From: an uncultured Tidjanibacter sp.
GTDB taxonomy: Bacteria > Bacteroidota > Bacteroidia > Bacteroidales > Rikenellaceae
Reading direction: 5' to 3'
Assembly: GCA_944326085.1 (NCBI GenBank)
Contig: CALVCL010000003.1
Span: forward strand, 62,001 to 126,000
Length of the DNA: 64,000 bases
The stretch's first letter is position 1. The number at the start of each line of letters is the position of its first letter. The translations under genes were made by a program, and so were the position numbers. The notes under the pieces are model-generated. The model did not search any database. It was not told where the DNA came from and saw only the letters and a list, made by a program, of their open reading frames with translations. This document shows, one piece after another, positions 15,937 through 24,218 of the stretch.

Positions 15937-17514
15937 TTATTCAAACGAACAATCAACCCAACCATTCATCGGTATCTCTATCGCATTGGCTGCATAGTAA
16001 CCGCCTTCGCTGTCCTTTACACAAACATAGCATACCACCATGCAGTTGTCAAGGACATAACCTGTCACATCGTTGGAAGAAACGGTGTACTCTTTCGTCA
16101 CGAGCTGATTTACAGCCATGCTGCCGAGGCTTTCACCGGTTATGCTGCCTTCGCTAAGTGTTGTGCGCAGCGTGTGGTTGTGGGCATAATTACCATCGGC
16201 ACCGGACTGGCTGTGTATAATGCCGTTCTCGAGGAGCTGGACTGCAAGATAGTATTCGCCTGCAACAGCTGCCTGCACATTTACATTGACTTCCACTCCA
16301 CCGTCATCGGTTACAAAAGCCTCACCGGAAATACCCACTTCAGGTGTCATTGCTGCCAAAGGCTTAACAAAGCCCAATACATTGTTTGCAGAAGTACCGC
16401 CCAAAATCATGTTCGAAGGAACGAAATCGAAGAACATGTATGGCAGCTGATTGAACTGCAACGCCGAGAAATAGGTCATATACTCAGTAAAGTTTGCAGG
16501 AGCCATCGGGTCTTTAGTTCCCATGAATGACGTAGCATGTACTGCAACTTCTATTATCCTGTCAGGGAAATTGACGGAAGCACCTTCGATGGCCTTTGCA
16601 GCCATAGGGCAAGCGCTGCAAGCTACGCTGGTAAACTTGCTGATGAGTACCCTCTTCCAGAAGTTACCGGTACCCACACTTACAGCAGGGGATGTCACGA
16701 CAGTCTCGCCCTCGACCATTTCGGCAACCACCTTTACATTGCCGCTGACCGTATAAGGATTGGATATTTTCTCACCATCGGTGGTCTTCAGCGTTGCCGA
16801 CGAGGTAACATCCGCATTGTTGTTATCCAAATCTATAACCGTAAATGTAACAGACTCACCACTTGCAACACGAGCCTTGTCAACCATAAGTCTCAGGCCG
16901 CCTATTTCCATAGGCTCTACGGTAACAGTCACCTCATTGGAGGTCATGCTGTTATACGTAGCCGTAAAGGTAAATTCGCCCGAATATCCGGGGGAAGTGA
17001 AGGTATTCCTGCCGGCAATATAAGTATCGCCCAAAGTGACGTTCGTAATCCTTGCTGCTTCTGTCACATCCTCACCGTTGTATGTAACGGTAAACGTTGC
17101 AGTCGTCATGCCGTTCAGGCTGATTTTTTCCACATCGCAAGTCAATTCCAAAGCCGATACGGAAACCTTGACTTCATTGGAAGTATAGGTCGTGCCGTCA
17201 TCATCGGTATAAGTAGCGACAAAAGTGTACTCTCCTGCCTCTTCGGTAGTGAATTCAGTACCCTCCAACTCGATACCATCGTTATACGTGATTTTAACAG
17301 CAGTGGTAACATCCTTCTCCATACCGCTCTCGCTTGTGAATATCGCGGTAAAGACAGCCTTGTCGGAACCATTGGGCTTTACGGATGTCTTGTTTACCTG
17401 CAACTCCAATCCGACGGTAGGCGTGTCTGTTCCTTCGTCACCCGGGTCGCAGGCTGCAAACAATACAGCCCCGGCCATCAGAAGCATTGCGCTCAGTTTT
17501 TTGATTATTTTCAT
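15937..17514 (-). CDS. Omp28-related lipoprotein with Ig-like repeats and CSAC motif
   Basis: 525 residues. The lipoprotein signal is MKIIKKLSAMLLMAGAVLFA followed by AC. Two clear Ig-like repeats (about 30-205; FTATYNSMTSNEVTVTVE) and a third, looser one precede the Omp28 domain, which starts near residue 285 at FWKRVLISKFTSVACSAC. C299 and C302 form a CxxC that lacks the usual Trp and Pro of thioredoxins. The protein is collinear with the neighbouring Omp28 gene but clearly divergent, so the duplication is old. It lies 21 nt after the DUF6029 gene, in the same transcription unit. Omp28 proteins were described as surface lipoproteins in Porphyromonas; the role here is unknown. Confidence 0.82.
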   Translation of the reverse strand: MKIIKKLSAMLLMAGAVLFAACDPGDEGTDTPTVGLELQVNKTSVKPNGSDKAVFTAIFTSESGMEKDVTTAVKITYNDGIELEGTEFTTEEAGEYTFVATYTDDDGTTYTSNEVKVSVSALELTCDVEKISLNGMTTATFTVTYNGEDVTEAARITNVTLGDTYIAGRNTFTSPGYSGEFTFTATYNSMTSNEVTVTVEPMEIGGLRLMVDKARVASGESVTFTVIDLDNNNADVTSSATLKTTDGEKISNPYTVSGNVKVVAEMVEGETVVTSPAVSVGTGNFWKRVLISKFTSVACSACPMAAKAIEGASVNFPDRIIEVAVHATSFMGTKDPMAPANFTEYMTYFSALQFNQLPYMFFDFVPSNMILGGTSANNVLGFVKPLAAMTPEVGISGEAFVTDDGGVEVNVNVQAAVAGEYYLAVQLLENGIIHSQSGADGNYAHNHTLRTTLSEGSITGESLGSMAVNQLVTKEYTVSSNDVTGYVLDNCMVVCYVCVKDSEGGYYAANAIEIPMNGWVDCSFE

Positions 17515-17535
17515 TGTCTGAATGTTATTGATAAA

Positions 17536-19206
17536 TTAGAATGATGTCGTAATCGAAAGGTTTATACCGGTATATGCAGGCATCTGACGGCATACGCCAC
17601 CGGAGCACACATAACCTGCACGGTTACGGCCATAGGTGAATGCTATCCTCGTCCTCGACTTGGAGTAGCTCATACCCACGCTGTAGTAGTGCACCTTTTC
17701 AATCTTGTAATTATACATGTCGCTCACGAAGAAGCTGAAACTCGGAGCAATGTTGTATTCGAGCTGTGCAGCCCACCAGCTGCCCTGGTTCCTGTTGTCC
17801 CTGCCATACGCTTCCTCTGCAAGGGGAGCATACAGGTACTGCAACTCGAGCCTCAATGACTGCTTCGGAGTAATCTTGTACAAACCGTCGAGTGCCACCA
17901 CATACCTGTTCAGCATGATATTCATGTTGGACTCGCCCCTCATCCTCTGGAAAGCGAACATAAGAGTGGTTTTCCACTTCTTGTCCCACTGCTTTTCGAA
18001 GTCGAAACTTGCATCGAGATATGCAAAGCTATTTTTGTTCGAGTCTCTATGGAACATAATATGATCGGGCTGGTAAGCTATGGCGGCATTCACATGCAGT
18101 TTCGTACCGTAACGGCCGCCGAGTTTGGTGCCGCGGCGAATGTTGTAGAACACATCAAGCTGTGCGGCCTTTTCTCCGTCAGACTTAACCTGATACGGGT
18201 CGAGATTGGCCAGCGAATAGGTATATATCCTGGTCAGCGCAGGAATGTAGTTCAATACATTGCCTATGCCGTTAGTGTATTTCGTATCCGTATTTTCTGT
18301 CAGTTTCATGGTCATGTAGTCCACGTGGCGTGCCGCAAGCGATACACCCCAGCCATAACCGCTGTAGCCAAGTTCCACCAAATATGCCCTGCCGGATTTG
18401 GGTTCCCATCCTCCCGATTCGCCCAAATAAGGGCTGGCCGACCTGCCGGCAATTTCCACCTTGCTGGAAAAACCGGCCACCTCGTAAGCCAAACGGCCCG
18501 ACCATGCATTCATATTTGCACTGAACGGATTATGGCCTTCCATGTCGTTAAACCAACTGTCGGTCCTAAACTCGTCATACTGCGAAAGGTAGCTGCCTTC
18601 GATTGCAAGGTACTGCGATTCGATGTTGAACAGCGATGACAGCGACAATGTCGCATTGGCACCGCGCAACCATGTGGGAGCATACTCCATGTAGAGCCTC
18701 GGACGGCCCATCATAGCGGTAATGGAGAAAAAGTCGCCGAAGTTCATACCGGCCCTAACACCTTCCACACCTGAATTTATACCGAGCGCACGGTCTTCAT
18801 AGGCACGGAAAATAAGACCGCTGCCATATTGGTCAAAAAAGTCACCGACGGTAACAAAGAAATTATCGTCAGTCCAGCTTGCATACTTGTTGACAATCTT
18901 GGCACCACGCAGTTCCTGACTGTATCCCTGCAGCACAGGCATATAGATATCACCCTGAATACCGGCGCTGAATTTACCCAAAGAATAATCCAACTTGAGA
19001 TAGTTGTTGGAACCAATCCTGTCTTCAGGGAATATGGAACTTCCCTTATATACTGCATCGTCCGGGAAATACCAAATGGTATTTGTTTCGTAGCTACCGG
19101 ACAGACGACCGTACTTGGTCTCCTCCTGTGCCTGAACGGTTCCCGCCATAAGCAAGGCTCCCGCGCACAAGAAACTGGTAATCTTTACATTAGTAGAATT
19201 TTTCAT
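17536..19206 (-). CDS. DUF6029 family probable outer membrane beta-barrel protein
   Basis: About 556 residues. A signal peptide (ITSFLCAGALLMAGTVQAQ) is followed by long runs of alternating aromatic and polar residues with many Tyr, Trp and Gly (YGRLSGSYETNTIWYFPDDA, LKLDYSLGKFSAGIQGDIYM), ending in INLSITTSF with a terminal Phe, as in outer-membrane barrels. The sequence matches DUF6029 proteins, which often sit beside Omp28 genes in Bacteroidota. It lies upstream of two Omp28 genes and downstream of a lipoprotein and an M6 protease gene. I chose the ATG at 19206; another lies two codons upstream. Whether it acts as a translocation partner for the Omp28 lipoproteins is only inference. Confidence 0.82.
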   Translation of the reverse strand: MKNSTNVKITSFLCAGALLMAGTVQAQEETKYGRLSGSYETNTIWYFPDDAVYKGSSIFPEDRIGSNNYLKLDYSLGKFSAGIQGDIYMPVLQGYSQELRGAKIVNKYASWTDDNFFVTVGDFFDQYGSGLIFRAYEDRALGINSGVEGVRAGMNFGDFFSITAMMGRPRLYMEYAPTWLRGANATLSLSSLFNIESQYLAIEGSYLSQYDEFRTDSWFNDMEGHNPFSANMNAWSGRLAYEVAGFSSKVEIAGRSASPYLGESGGWEPKSGRAYLVELGYSGYGWGVSLAARHVDYMTMKLTENTDTKYTNGIGNVLNYIPALTRIYTYSLANLDPYQVKSDGEKAAQLDVFYNIRRGTKLGGRYGTKLHVNAAIAYQPDHIMFHRDSNKNSFAYLDASFDFEKQWDKKWKTTLMFAFQRMRGESNMNIMLNRYVVALDGLYKITPKQSLRLELQYLYAPLAEEAYGRDNRNQGSWWAAQLEYNIAPSFSFFVSDMYNYKIEKVHYYSVGMSYSKSRTRIAFTYGRNRAGYVCSGGVCRQMPAYTGINLSITTSF

Positions 19207-19391
19207 ATACATGTGTATTGCTTTAACTTAACAAATTAAGAAAAAAATAATTTGATTTACAAACAACCCAGCCAAAAATCCCTTTTTATCTGCCTTGCTT
19301 CACTGTATAAGACGTTGACTGCGACAAAAATGTTGCATAAAGACAAAAAATTCCGCAACGCAGCTCCTTTAACCCGAAGCCCAAAGATAAA

Positions 19392-19823
19392 CTACTTGAC
19401 ATAGAACACTATTATTCCTATAGCGCTCGACTGGTTCCATAGCCAGCAAAAGTTGCCTTCCTTCTTCTTGATTTCAAAATCAACACCTTCCAATGTCGGA
19501 ATAGAGCTGTCAAGCCCATGGTTGTGTACAGACAGTTTTATAACCTTACCGACGTTCCCTATAGGTTCATCCATAACGACTTCAAAATACCTGTCGCCCG
19601 TATCAGATACTATTCTGAACGTATTGGTCGCGCTGTTGAAATACAATTGGTCTGTCTCGTTTTTTAAGGAATAATACGCTTTGGCATCCTGATATATTCC
19701 GGGAACCGTTTTTTTCTCGAACATATAAGAGGTCACATTCATGCCATTATCCTTTTTGCAACCCGACAGAAGTACAGCACCGCCGAGTATCGCCAATACA
19801 AGTATATAGTTTACAATCTTCAT
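19392..19823 (-). CDS. Small lipoprotein of unknown family
   Basis: 143 residues with a clear lipoprotein signal (MKIVNYILVLAILGGAVLLS, then GC with Cys22). The mature part has no motif I recognise; it is beta-rich with aromatic pairs (YQDAKAYYSLKNETDQLYF, GNFCWLWNQSSAIGIIVFYV). It starts 6 nt after the M6 protease stop codon, so the two are surely cotranscribed, which suggests a partner, inhibitor or anchoring role for the protease. A gap of about 180 nt with no evident gene follows before the DUF6029 start. Confidence 0.72.
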   Translation of the reverse strand: MKIVNYILVLAILGGAVLLSGCKKDNGMNVTSYMFEKKTVPGIYQDAKAYYSLKNETDQLYFNSATNTFRIVSDTGDRYFEVVMDEPIGNVGKVIKLSVHNHGLDSSIPTLEGVDFEIKKKEGNFCWLWNQSSAIGIIVFYVK

Positions 19824-19829
19824 ACTCCT

Positions 19830-21986
19830 TTACCTTATATTAATATAGCGCACCAGATATTCCGTACCGGTATCTGTGGTTATTTCTGCCATAACCTCAT
19901 ACCCGTTGCCCGCAGAAAGTTTAAGAACCGTATCTTTAATCTCTGTGCCGTTAACAGTCCAGCGAACGGAATTAATGTTGCCCTGGACATTGCTGAAAGT
20001 CAATACTACTGTATCGCCCACATTATAATTATAGTTCAGGTTCAGGGCTGGAACCTTCGATGTATCCAATGCCTCCGTAGACACGGTAGCTGTCTCGATA
20101 GGCTCGCCTCCGTCAGCTCCATATACATATATCGTATATTCAGTACCTGGAGTCAGACCTGTAAAATCAATAGTCCTGTCGGTAGTAGTTACAGAATATT
20201 TCTCGCCATCGGCGCTCACGCACTCGATACGATAGCTGTCACTTAGCGGTGCTACAAACGAAACCACAACATCGAACTGATAAGGGGTCACCGTAAAGTG
20301 ACTTATCGTACCTGCTTCCATCTTTTTTACCTCAAAAGAAACATTCTCCGTACCGTTTTCCACAATATTATACAACTCAAGTCCCGGCGTCATGTCATTC
20401 CAATCAAGAAAATACGGCGAGGCAGTAGCAGTCAATTCCGTTACATTGTCTGTTCCGGGGAAAAACATTTTACCGAAATTGACAAGTCGACCATTCTCAC
20501 GAGCAATGGAAGAAGCCATAACAATGCGCATACATTCATGGTCACCATAAGCATTCACCTCATTGTTGTCCCACAGCGACTCTGCCGTATGGCCATGCAC
20601 ATTATTGCGTGACCTATCAACATGATAAACAAGCATGCCCGAACCAGGGCCGCTGGCAGGAAAAGAGGTACCGTTATTGCCAGTTACAAGAAATCTGTCC
20701 CATGTATTGATAGTGCCATTCCTATATTCAAGTACAAAGACCTCACCCTCATTAGCTGTTTTAACCACATAGCCGTTGTTGTCGTATACAGGTTTCAGTT
20801 CATATTCACCAGCCTCCGACAACTCCTGCAGCTCCATCCAGCCTGCCATATAACGTTCGTATGCCGACAAAGCCGGAGGAGTGCGTCCTTCGTTAACATA
20901 TGAACCGGAGGCCATAAGCGAAAAGACATCAAGACTGAAACCGGTTCCGTTCTGGTCGTAATCGGAATCGTAAAAGTCAGGCCAGCCAAGTATATGCCCA
21001 AATTCGTGACAGAACGTACCTATACCTGCCATTGTAGTACCGGCCGCACCTTTGAGTTCCGATGTGTATGCTGCAGCCATAAGAAGTCCTCCTCCCCACT
21101 CTCCGATAGGTATACCATACAACATATAGAGCCTTGCCGGATGGATATACCCACCTGGGGCTTCAGCATTATTGTAACCTGCATAGAAAATGAACACATC
21201 ACGCAACGTACCGTCATCATTTATGTATGGTGAGAAATCCACGCCATTGGCCTCCGCCAAATCACATGCTTTGGTCACAAACTCTATGCTGCTATAGGGA
21301 TTTGACGACCCCTCACCGTAATCATATACCGATGTTCCTTCCATCAGATACGGGCCAACTACATCAAAATGAGGGTCGAACTGTCCGTTGGAATTTTGGA
21401 AATAGTAGTCATGGGCACTGCCAGTCGCGCCATTGTCAGAATATCCATCCTCATTGAGCAGACGGTCAAACTCCATTTGCGGATTCTCTATTGAGAACCT
21501 TCTGTCTTCAAATTCCACAAGTATCACCAATGAACGAAATTCCTCGCCAGAGGATATTGCAGAGCAATTCGAAGCAGAGGTAATCTTTTTGGGTGATGCA
21601 CCGAACGCTATACCACTCCCGATGCTTGCCGCGCGGATCGTTGCCTCGGCAGCATAAGGTCTGCCGTAAGTAAGTGTATGAAGCAGATGGCGTTCCTCTG
21701 CACTGCGGTTGCCTGGATTATGAGCCAGAACGCCTGTGGAAACCAATCGGCCATTCTGCTGATTGGCATAATACATGACACCGCGCACTCCTATCAAATT
21801 GTATCCATCAGTAGTGGTAGAATAGCTGAACCTTTCGTCACCGTAAGACAACACTGTCAGTTCGGTACCATCAGGCTGTACAACCTTGATTGGCCCTGGA
21901 TAGACAGGTACTGCCGACAAACGCCATGTGTACAAAAGCATGACAGCCATGACAGCCGACACTTTTATAATTCGTAACAAGTTCAT
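19830..21986 (-). CDS. M6 family secreted zinc metalloprotease with fibronectin-like C-terminus
   Basis: 718 residues. A signal peptide ends near YTWRLSAVP. An M6 (immune inhibitor A-like) catalytic domain fills about residues 140-480: the zinc motif is H327-E328-F-G-H331 in GTFCHEFGHILGWPDFYDSD, with a likely Met-turn in DVFSLMASGSYVN. The pre-domain (TELTVLSYGDERFSYSTTTD, then GYNLIGVRGVMYYAN) is the usual M6 propeptide-like segment. From about residue 545 a fibronectin type III-like domain follows (VDRTIDFTGLTPGTEYTIYV-type pattern) and then a last beta domain (RWTVNGTEIKDTVLKL). No type IX secretion C-terminal domain is evident. It is the first gene of the cluster with the small lipoprotein, DUF6029 and Omp28 proteins. 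Confidence 0.88.
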   Translation of the reverse strand: MNLLRIIKVSAVMAVMLLYTWRLSAVPVYPGPIKVVQPDGTELTVLSYGDERFSYSTTTDGYNLIGVRGVMYYANQQNGRLVSTGVLAHNPGNRSAEERHLLHTLTYGRPYAAEATIRAASIGSGIAFGASPKKITSASNCSAISSGEEFRSLVILVEFEDRRFSIENPQMEFDRLLNEDGYSDNGATGSAHDYYFQNSNGQFDPHFDVVGPYLMEGTSVYDYGEGSSNPYSSIEFVTKACDLAEANGVDFSPYINDDGTLRDVFIFYAGYNNAEAPGGYIHPARLYMLYGIPIGEWGGGLLMAAAYTSELKGAAGTTMAGIGTFCHEFGHILGWPDFYDSDYDQNGTGFSLDVFSLMASGSYVNEGRTPPALSAYERYMAGWMELQELSEAGEYELKPVYDNNGYVVKTANEGEVFVLEYRNGTINTWDRFLVTGNNGTSFPASGPGSGMLVYHVDRSRNNVHGHTAESLWDNNEVNAYGDHECMRIVMASSIARENGRLVNFGKMFFPGTDNVTELTATASPYFLDWNDMTPGLELYNIVENGTENVSFEVKKMEAGTISHFTVTPYQFDVVVSFVAPLSDSYRIECVSADGEKYSVTTTDRTIDFTGLTPGTEYTIYVYGADGGEPIETATVSTEALDTSKVPALNLNYNYNVGDTVVLTFSNVQGNINSVRWTVNGTEIKDTVLKLSAGNGYEVMAEITTDTGTEYLVRYINIR

Positions 21987-22147
21987 TGAGTATGATAATT
22001 AAATGAATTAATTTATAAATTTTGACATACCGAAAAGATACACATACATGCTGCAACAGCCTTAAGTACCTCCAACGTTTCAGCGTCCTAAAATAGTATT
22101 TTCGCAATTGATGCGCAATAGTCGATACAAAAAATACGGAATAATGG

Positions 22148-22155
22148 TATCTTTG
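22148..22155 (+). promoter_or_regulatory. -7 box upstream of the GNAT gene
   Basis: TATCTTTG is a perfect -7 box, about 96 nt before the ATG at 22252. The -33 element is not obvious. The rest of the gap back to the M6 gene (21987-22147) is AT-rich with no gene. Confidence 0.5.
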
Positions 22156-22251
22156 AACACAACAAAGTTAAAAGTATCTGCGCACATATCGCGCATATGA
22201 AATGCTGACAGCAACACGCATAATTTATATCTACACTACAACACATACACC

Positions 22252-22806
22252 ATGAAACCCATTTATATAGCCGAAGATGTTTATCTACGGGAACTCGAAA
22301 TAGCCGACGCTCCTGACATGTTCAACCTTATAAACTCGCAACGAAACTACCTGGGACGCTGGCTGCCGTTTGTGGAGAATACACGCGACGAAAACGACTC
22401 GCGTTCGTTCATACAATCCGTCATCAACGCTCCTACCGACCGAAAGGAGCATATATTCGCCATCATATCAGAAGGGACTTTCGCAGGCATCATCGGATTT
22501 AAAGGTACAGACCACGACAACAAAAAAACCGAAATAGGCTACTGGCTCGGTGAAGACTTTCAGGGCCGCGGCATAATGACTCTTGCCGTAGAAGCACTGT
22601 GCCACATGGCTTTCAACTCCATGGGCATGAACCGAATACAGATACTGTGTGCTGTAGGCAATACGCGAAGCAGCAATATACCGCGACGCCTTGGTTTCGT
22701 TTTCGAGGGCGTCGAACGCGAAGGCGAACTGCTCGCAAGCGGCAAATTCACCGACGTTGAAGTATTCAGCATCCTAAAACGCGAATTCGAACACACCGAC
22801 ATGTAA
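22252..22806 (+). CDS. GNAT family N-acetyltransferase, RimJ/RimL-like
   Basis: 184 residues. The acetyl-CoA site is the segment KTEIGYWLGEDFQGRGIMTL with the Q/RxxGxG-like QGRGIM, followed by a RimL-type end (GNTRSSNIPRRLGFVFEGVE). The N-terminal DVYLRELEIADAPDMFNLIN matches RimJ/RimL ribosomal-protein acetyltransferases, but such enzymes also act on small molecules. It stands 79 nt upstream of arsR, which has its own promoter, so it may or may not belong to the arsenic locus. Confidence 0.88.
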   Translation: MKPIYIAEDVYLRELEIADAPDMFNLINSQRNYLGRWLPFVENTRDENDSRSFIQSVINAPTDRKEHIFAIISEGTFAGIIGFKGTDHDNKKTEIGYWLGEDFQGRGIMTLAVEALCHMAFNSMGMNRIQILCAVGNTRSSNIPRRLGFVFEGVEREGELLASGKFTDVEVFSILKREFEHTDM

Positions 22807-22832
22807 GAAACCGCAAAAAAACAGACCTGATA

Positions 22833-22869
22833 TTGTAAAAGCGAAATATTGTTCGTAATTTAGCGAACA
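22833..22869 (+). promoter_or_regulatory. arsR promoter with overlapping ArsR-type operator
   Basis: TTG (22833-22835), a 20-nt spacer and TAATTTAG (22856-22863, one mismatch to TAnnTTTG) form a promoter. The inverted repeat TGTTCG (22850-22855) and CGAACA (22864-22869) flanks the -7 box exactly, as expected for an ArsR operator that blocks polymerase. The half-site recurs at 23234. Confidence 0.65.
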
Positions 22870-22885
22870 GAAAATAATACAACAC

Positions 22886-23212
22886 ATGCCCGAAGAGAAG
22901 AAATACACCGCCGAACAGGAACAGATAGCACGTTTTGCCAAAGCCATGGGACACCCTGCCCGTGTAGCGATACTCGAATTTTTGGCCAAGCAAAGTTGCT
23001 GCTTTTTCGGCGACATACACGAAGAGTTGCCTATAGCAAAGGCCACTGTATCGCAGCATCTCAAGGAACTTAAGGATGCAGGACTGATACAGGGGTCCAT
23101 AGAACCTCCTAAAGTAAAATACTGCATCAACCGCGAGAATTGGGCCGTGGCACGTATCCTGCTGCACAACTTCTTCAGCGTATGTACCGATAAAAACGGC
23201 TGCTGCGAATAA
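22886..23212 (+). CDS. arsR: ArsR/SmtB family metalloregulator
   Basis: 108 residues, a winged-helix repressor. The helix-turn-helix spans about 45-66 (IAKATVSQHLKELKDAGLIQ). Cysteines that could bind arsenic(III) or antimony(III) are C38-C39 (KQSCCFFGDI), C80, C100 and C106-C107 at the C-terminus (SVCTDKNGCCE). Binding of the metalloid should release the repressor from DNA. It is the first gene of the arsenic locus and is preceded by an inverted repeat across the -7 box. The stop codon lies inside a terminator hairpin, so downstream genes probably depend on a second start site or on read-through. Confidence 0.9.
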   Translation: MPEEKKYTAEQEQIARFAKAMGHPARVAILEFLAKQSCCFFGDIHEELPIAKATVSQHLKELKDAGLIQGSIEPPKVKYCINRENWAVARILLHNFFSVCTDKNGCCE

Positions 23213-23221
23213 TGCCGTTTT
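23191..23221 (+). terminator. Terminator overlapping the end of arsR
   Basis: Stem AAAAACGGC (23191-23199) with GCCGTTTTT (23213-23221), 13-nt loop containing the TAA of arsR, followed by more T residues. It should attenuate transcription between arsR and the rest of the operon. Confidence 0.7.
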
Positions 23222-23233
23222 TTTTGAATACAC

Positions 23234-23251
23234 TGTTCGTAATTCGACGAA
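23234..23251 (+). promoter_or_regulatory. Second ArsR-type operator
   Basis: The TGTTCGTAATT of the arsR operator is repeated here at 23234-23244, and TTCGT (23236-23240) with ACGAA (23247-23251) forms a perfect inverted repeat with a 6-nt centre. It lies 13 nt before the ATG of the TlpA-like gene. No clean -7 box is visible. Confidence 0.6.
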
Positions 23252-23264
23252 AAACAAACACACT

Positions 23265-23774
23265 ATGAAAAAGTACATCATCACCATCATTGCTGCGCTT
23301 TGTGGCGGCATCTCCGTATGTACTGCCCAAAGCTATTGGCCCAATCAGACCGTCCAGGAAATGACCGGGCAACGCAAACCAGTATCGGATTATGCACCTG
23401 CAAAAGGCGCCGTATTGTTTGTCTTTTGGAAAACATGCTGTCCCAACAACATCACCATGATTGACGAATTGGAAGCGGTATGGGAACAATATCACAACGA
23501 TACTGCGCCGATAACTATTGTACTCGTATCCGTAGACGACCAGCGTTCGGCATCACGCGTACGTCCGATAGTCAGTTCGGAGTGTTGGCCATGGCCTGTC
23601 ATAATGGACCGCAACGGTGACCTTGCACGCACCTATCAGGTCATCATGCCGCCACAATGGGTAGCTGCCGACAAACACGGCCGCGTCATTTACCGCAGCA
23701 AGGTAACGAACGGCGAACTCGACTCGGCAATTTATTTCGAAGAATTAGTAAACACACTGAAATCAAACAATTAA
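23265..23774 (+). CDS. Secreted TlpA/thioredoxin-like protein with atypical CCPN motif
   Basis: 169 residues. A signal peptide (YIITIIAALCGGISVCTAQ) directs it to the periplasm. The fold is TlpA-like: GAVLFVFWKTCCPNNITMID aligns with the usual FWxxWCxPC, and the cis-Pro loop MPPQWVAADKHGRVIY is intact. At the active site C58-C59-P60-N61-N62 replaces W-C-x-P-C, so the nucleophilic Cys is kept, the resolving Cys is lost, and an extra Cys precedes it. A vicinal dithiol of this kind could bind As(III). It is the second gene of the arsenic locus, downstream of the second operator; the ArsF-like gene follows 12 nt later. Confidence 0.85.
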   Translation: MKKYIITIIAALCGGISVCTAQSYWPNQTVQEMTGQRKPVSDYAPAKGAVLFVFWKTCCPNNITMIDELEAVWEQYHNDTAPITIVLVSVDDQRSASRVRPIVSSECWPWPVIMDRNGDLARTYQVIMPPQWVAADKHGRVIYRSKVTNGELDSAIYFEELVNTLKSNN

Positions 23775-23786
23775 AACTACAGAACC

Positions 23787-24215
23787 ATGAAAAAAGCGAT
23801 TTTACTTCTGACAGTATGCTGCTGTATGGCAGCCTGCAGTAAAAGTTCCAAGAAAGCCGCAACATCCGACAAGAGTGCTGCTCCCATAGAAGTGCTCTAC
23901 TTCCACAGCAAACAGCGCTGCGCCACATGCATTGCCATAGAGGAGAATACGAAACAGGTTATCGAGAACAGTTTTACCGACGCTGTCAAAAACGGAGAAC
24001 TTGAATTCCGCAGCATAGACATCTCCGACCCCGTCAACGAAGCAATAGCCGACAAATATGAGGTTACGTGGTCTTCACTGTTTCTTGTAAGTCACTCAGA
24101 TTCTACCGAAACAGCCGAGAACCTCACCGAATATGCTTTCGCCAATGCCCGTACAGCACCTGAGACCTTCCGCGAAGGACTAACAAAGAAGATTGAGGAC
24201 TTACAGAAAAAGTAA
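23787..24215 (+). CDS. arsF: ArsF-like lipoprotein with thioredoxin CxxC (nitroreductase subunit family)
   Basis: 142 residues. A lipoprotein signal ends at LLTVCCCMAAC (Cys17). The mature part is a thioredoxin-like fold with C45 and C48 in YFHSKQRCATCIAIEENTKQ. In current databases this family is named nitrophenyl compound nitroreductase subunit ArsF, after an arsEFG operon that confers resistance to aromatic arsenicals; the activity of this protein is inferred only from that. It is followed 3 nt later by the ArsG-like permease, an arrangement that supports the name. Confidence 0.82.
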   Translation: MKKAILLLTVCCCMAACSKSSKKAATSDKSAAPIEVLYFHSKQRCATCIAIEENTKQVIENSFTDAVKNGELEFRSIDISDPVNEAIADKYEVTWSSLFLVSHSDSTETAENLTEYAFANARTAPETFREGLTKKIEDLQKK

Positions 24216-24218
24216 GCT

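Noticed and set aside
14271..17514. Tandem DNA repeats in the Omp28 genes
   Set aside because: The repeats are at the protein level (Ig-like units) and diverged in DNA; no phase-variable or recent tandem repeat is seen.
16537..17544. Plus-strand open frame of 335 codons opposite an Omp28 gene
   Set aside because: Aligned antisense frame. The minus-strand gene has a lipoprotein signal, Ig repeats and an Omp28 domain, so the plus-strand frame is a shadow.
22252..22806. GNAT gene as part of the arsenic operon
   Set aside because: It has its own -7 box, arsR has a separate promoter, and GNAT enzymes are widespread. The link cannot be supported from sequence alone.
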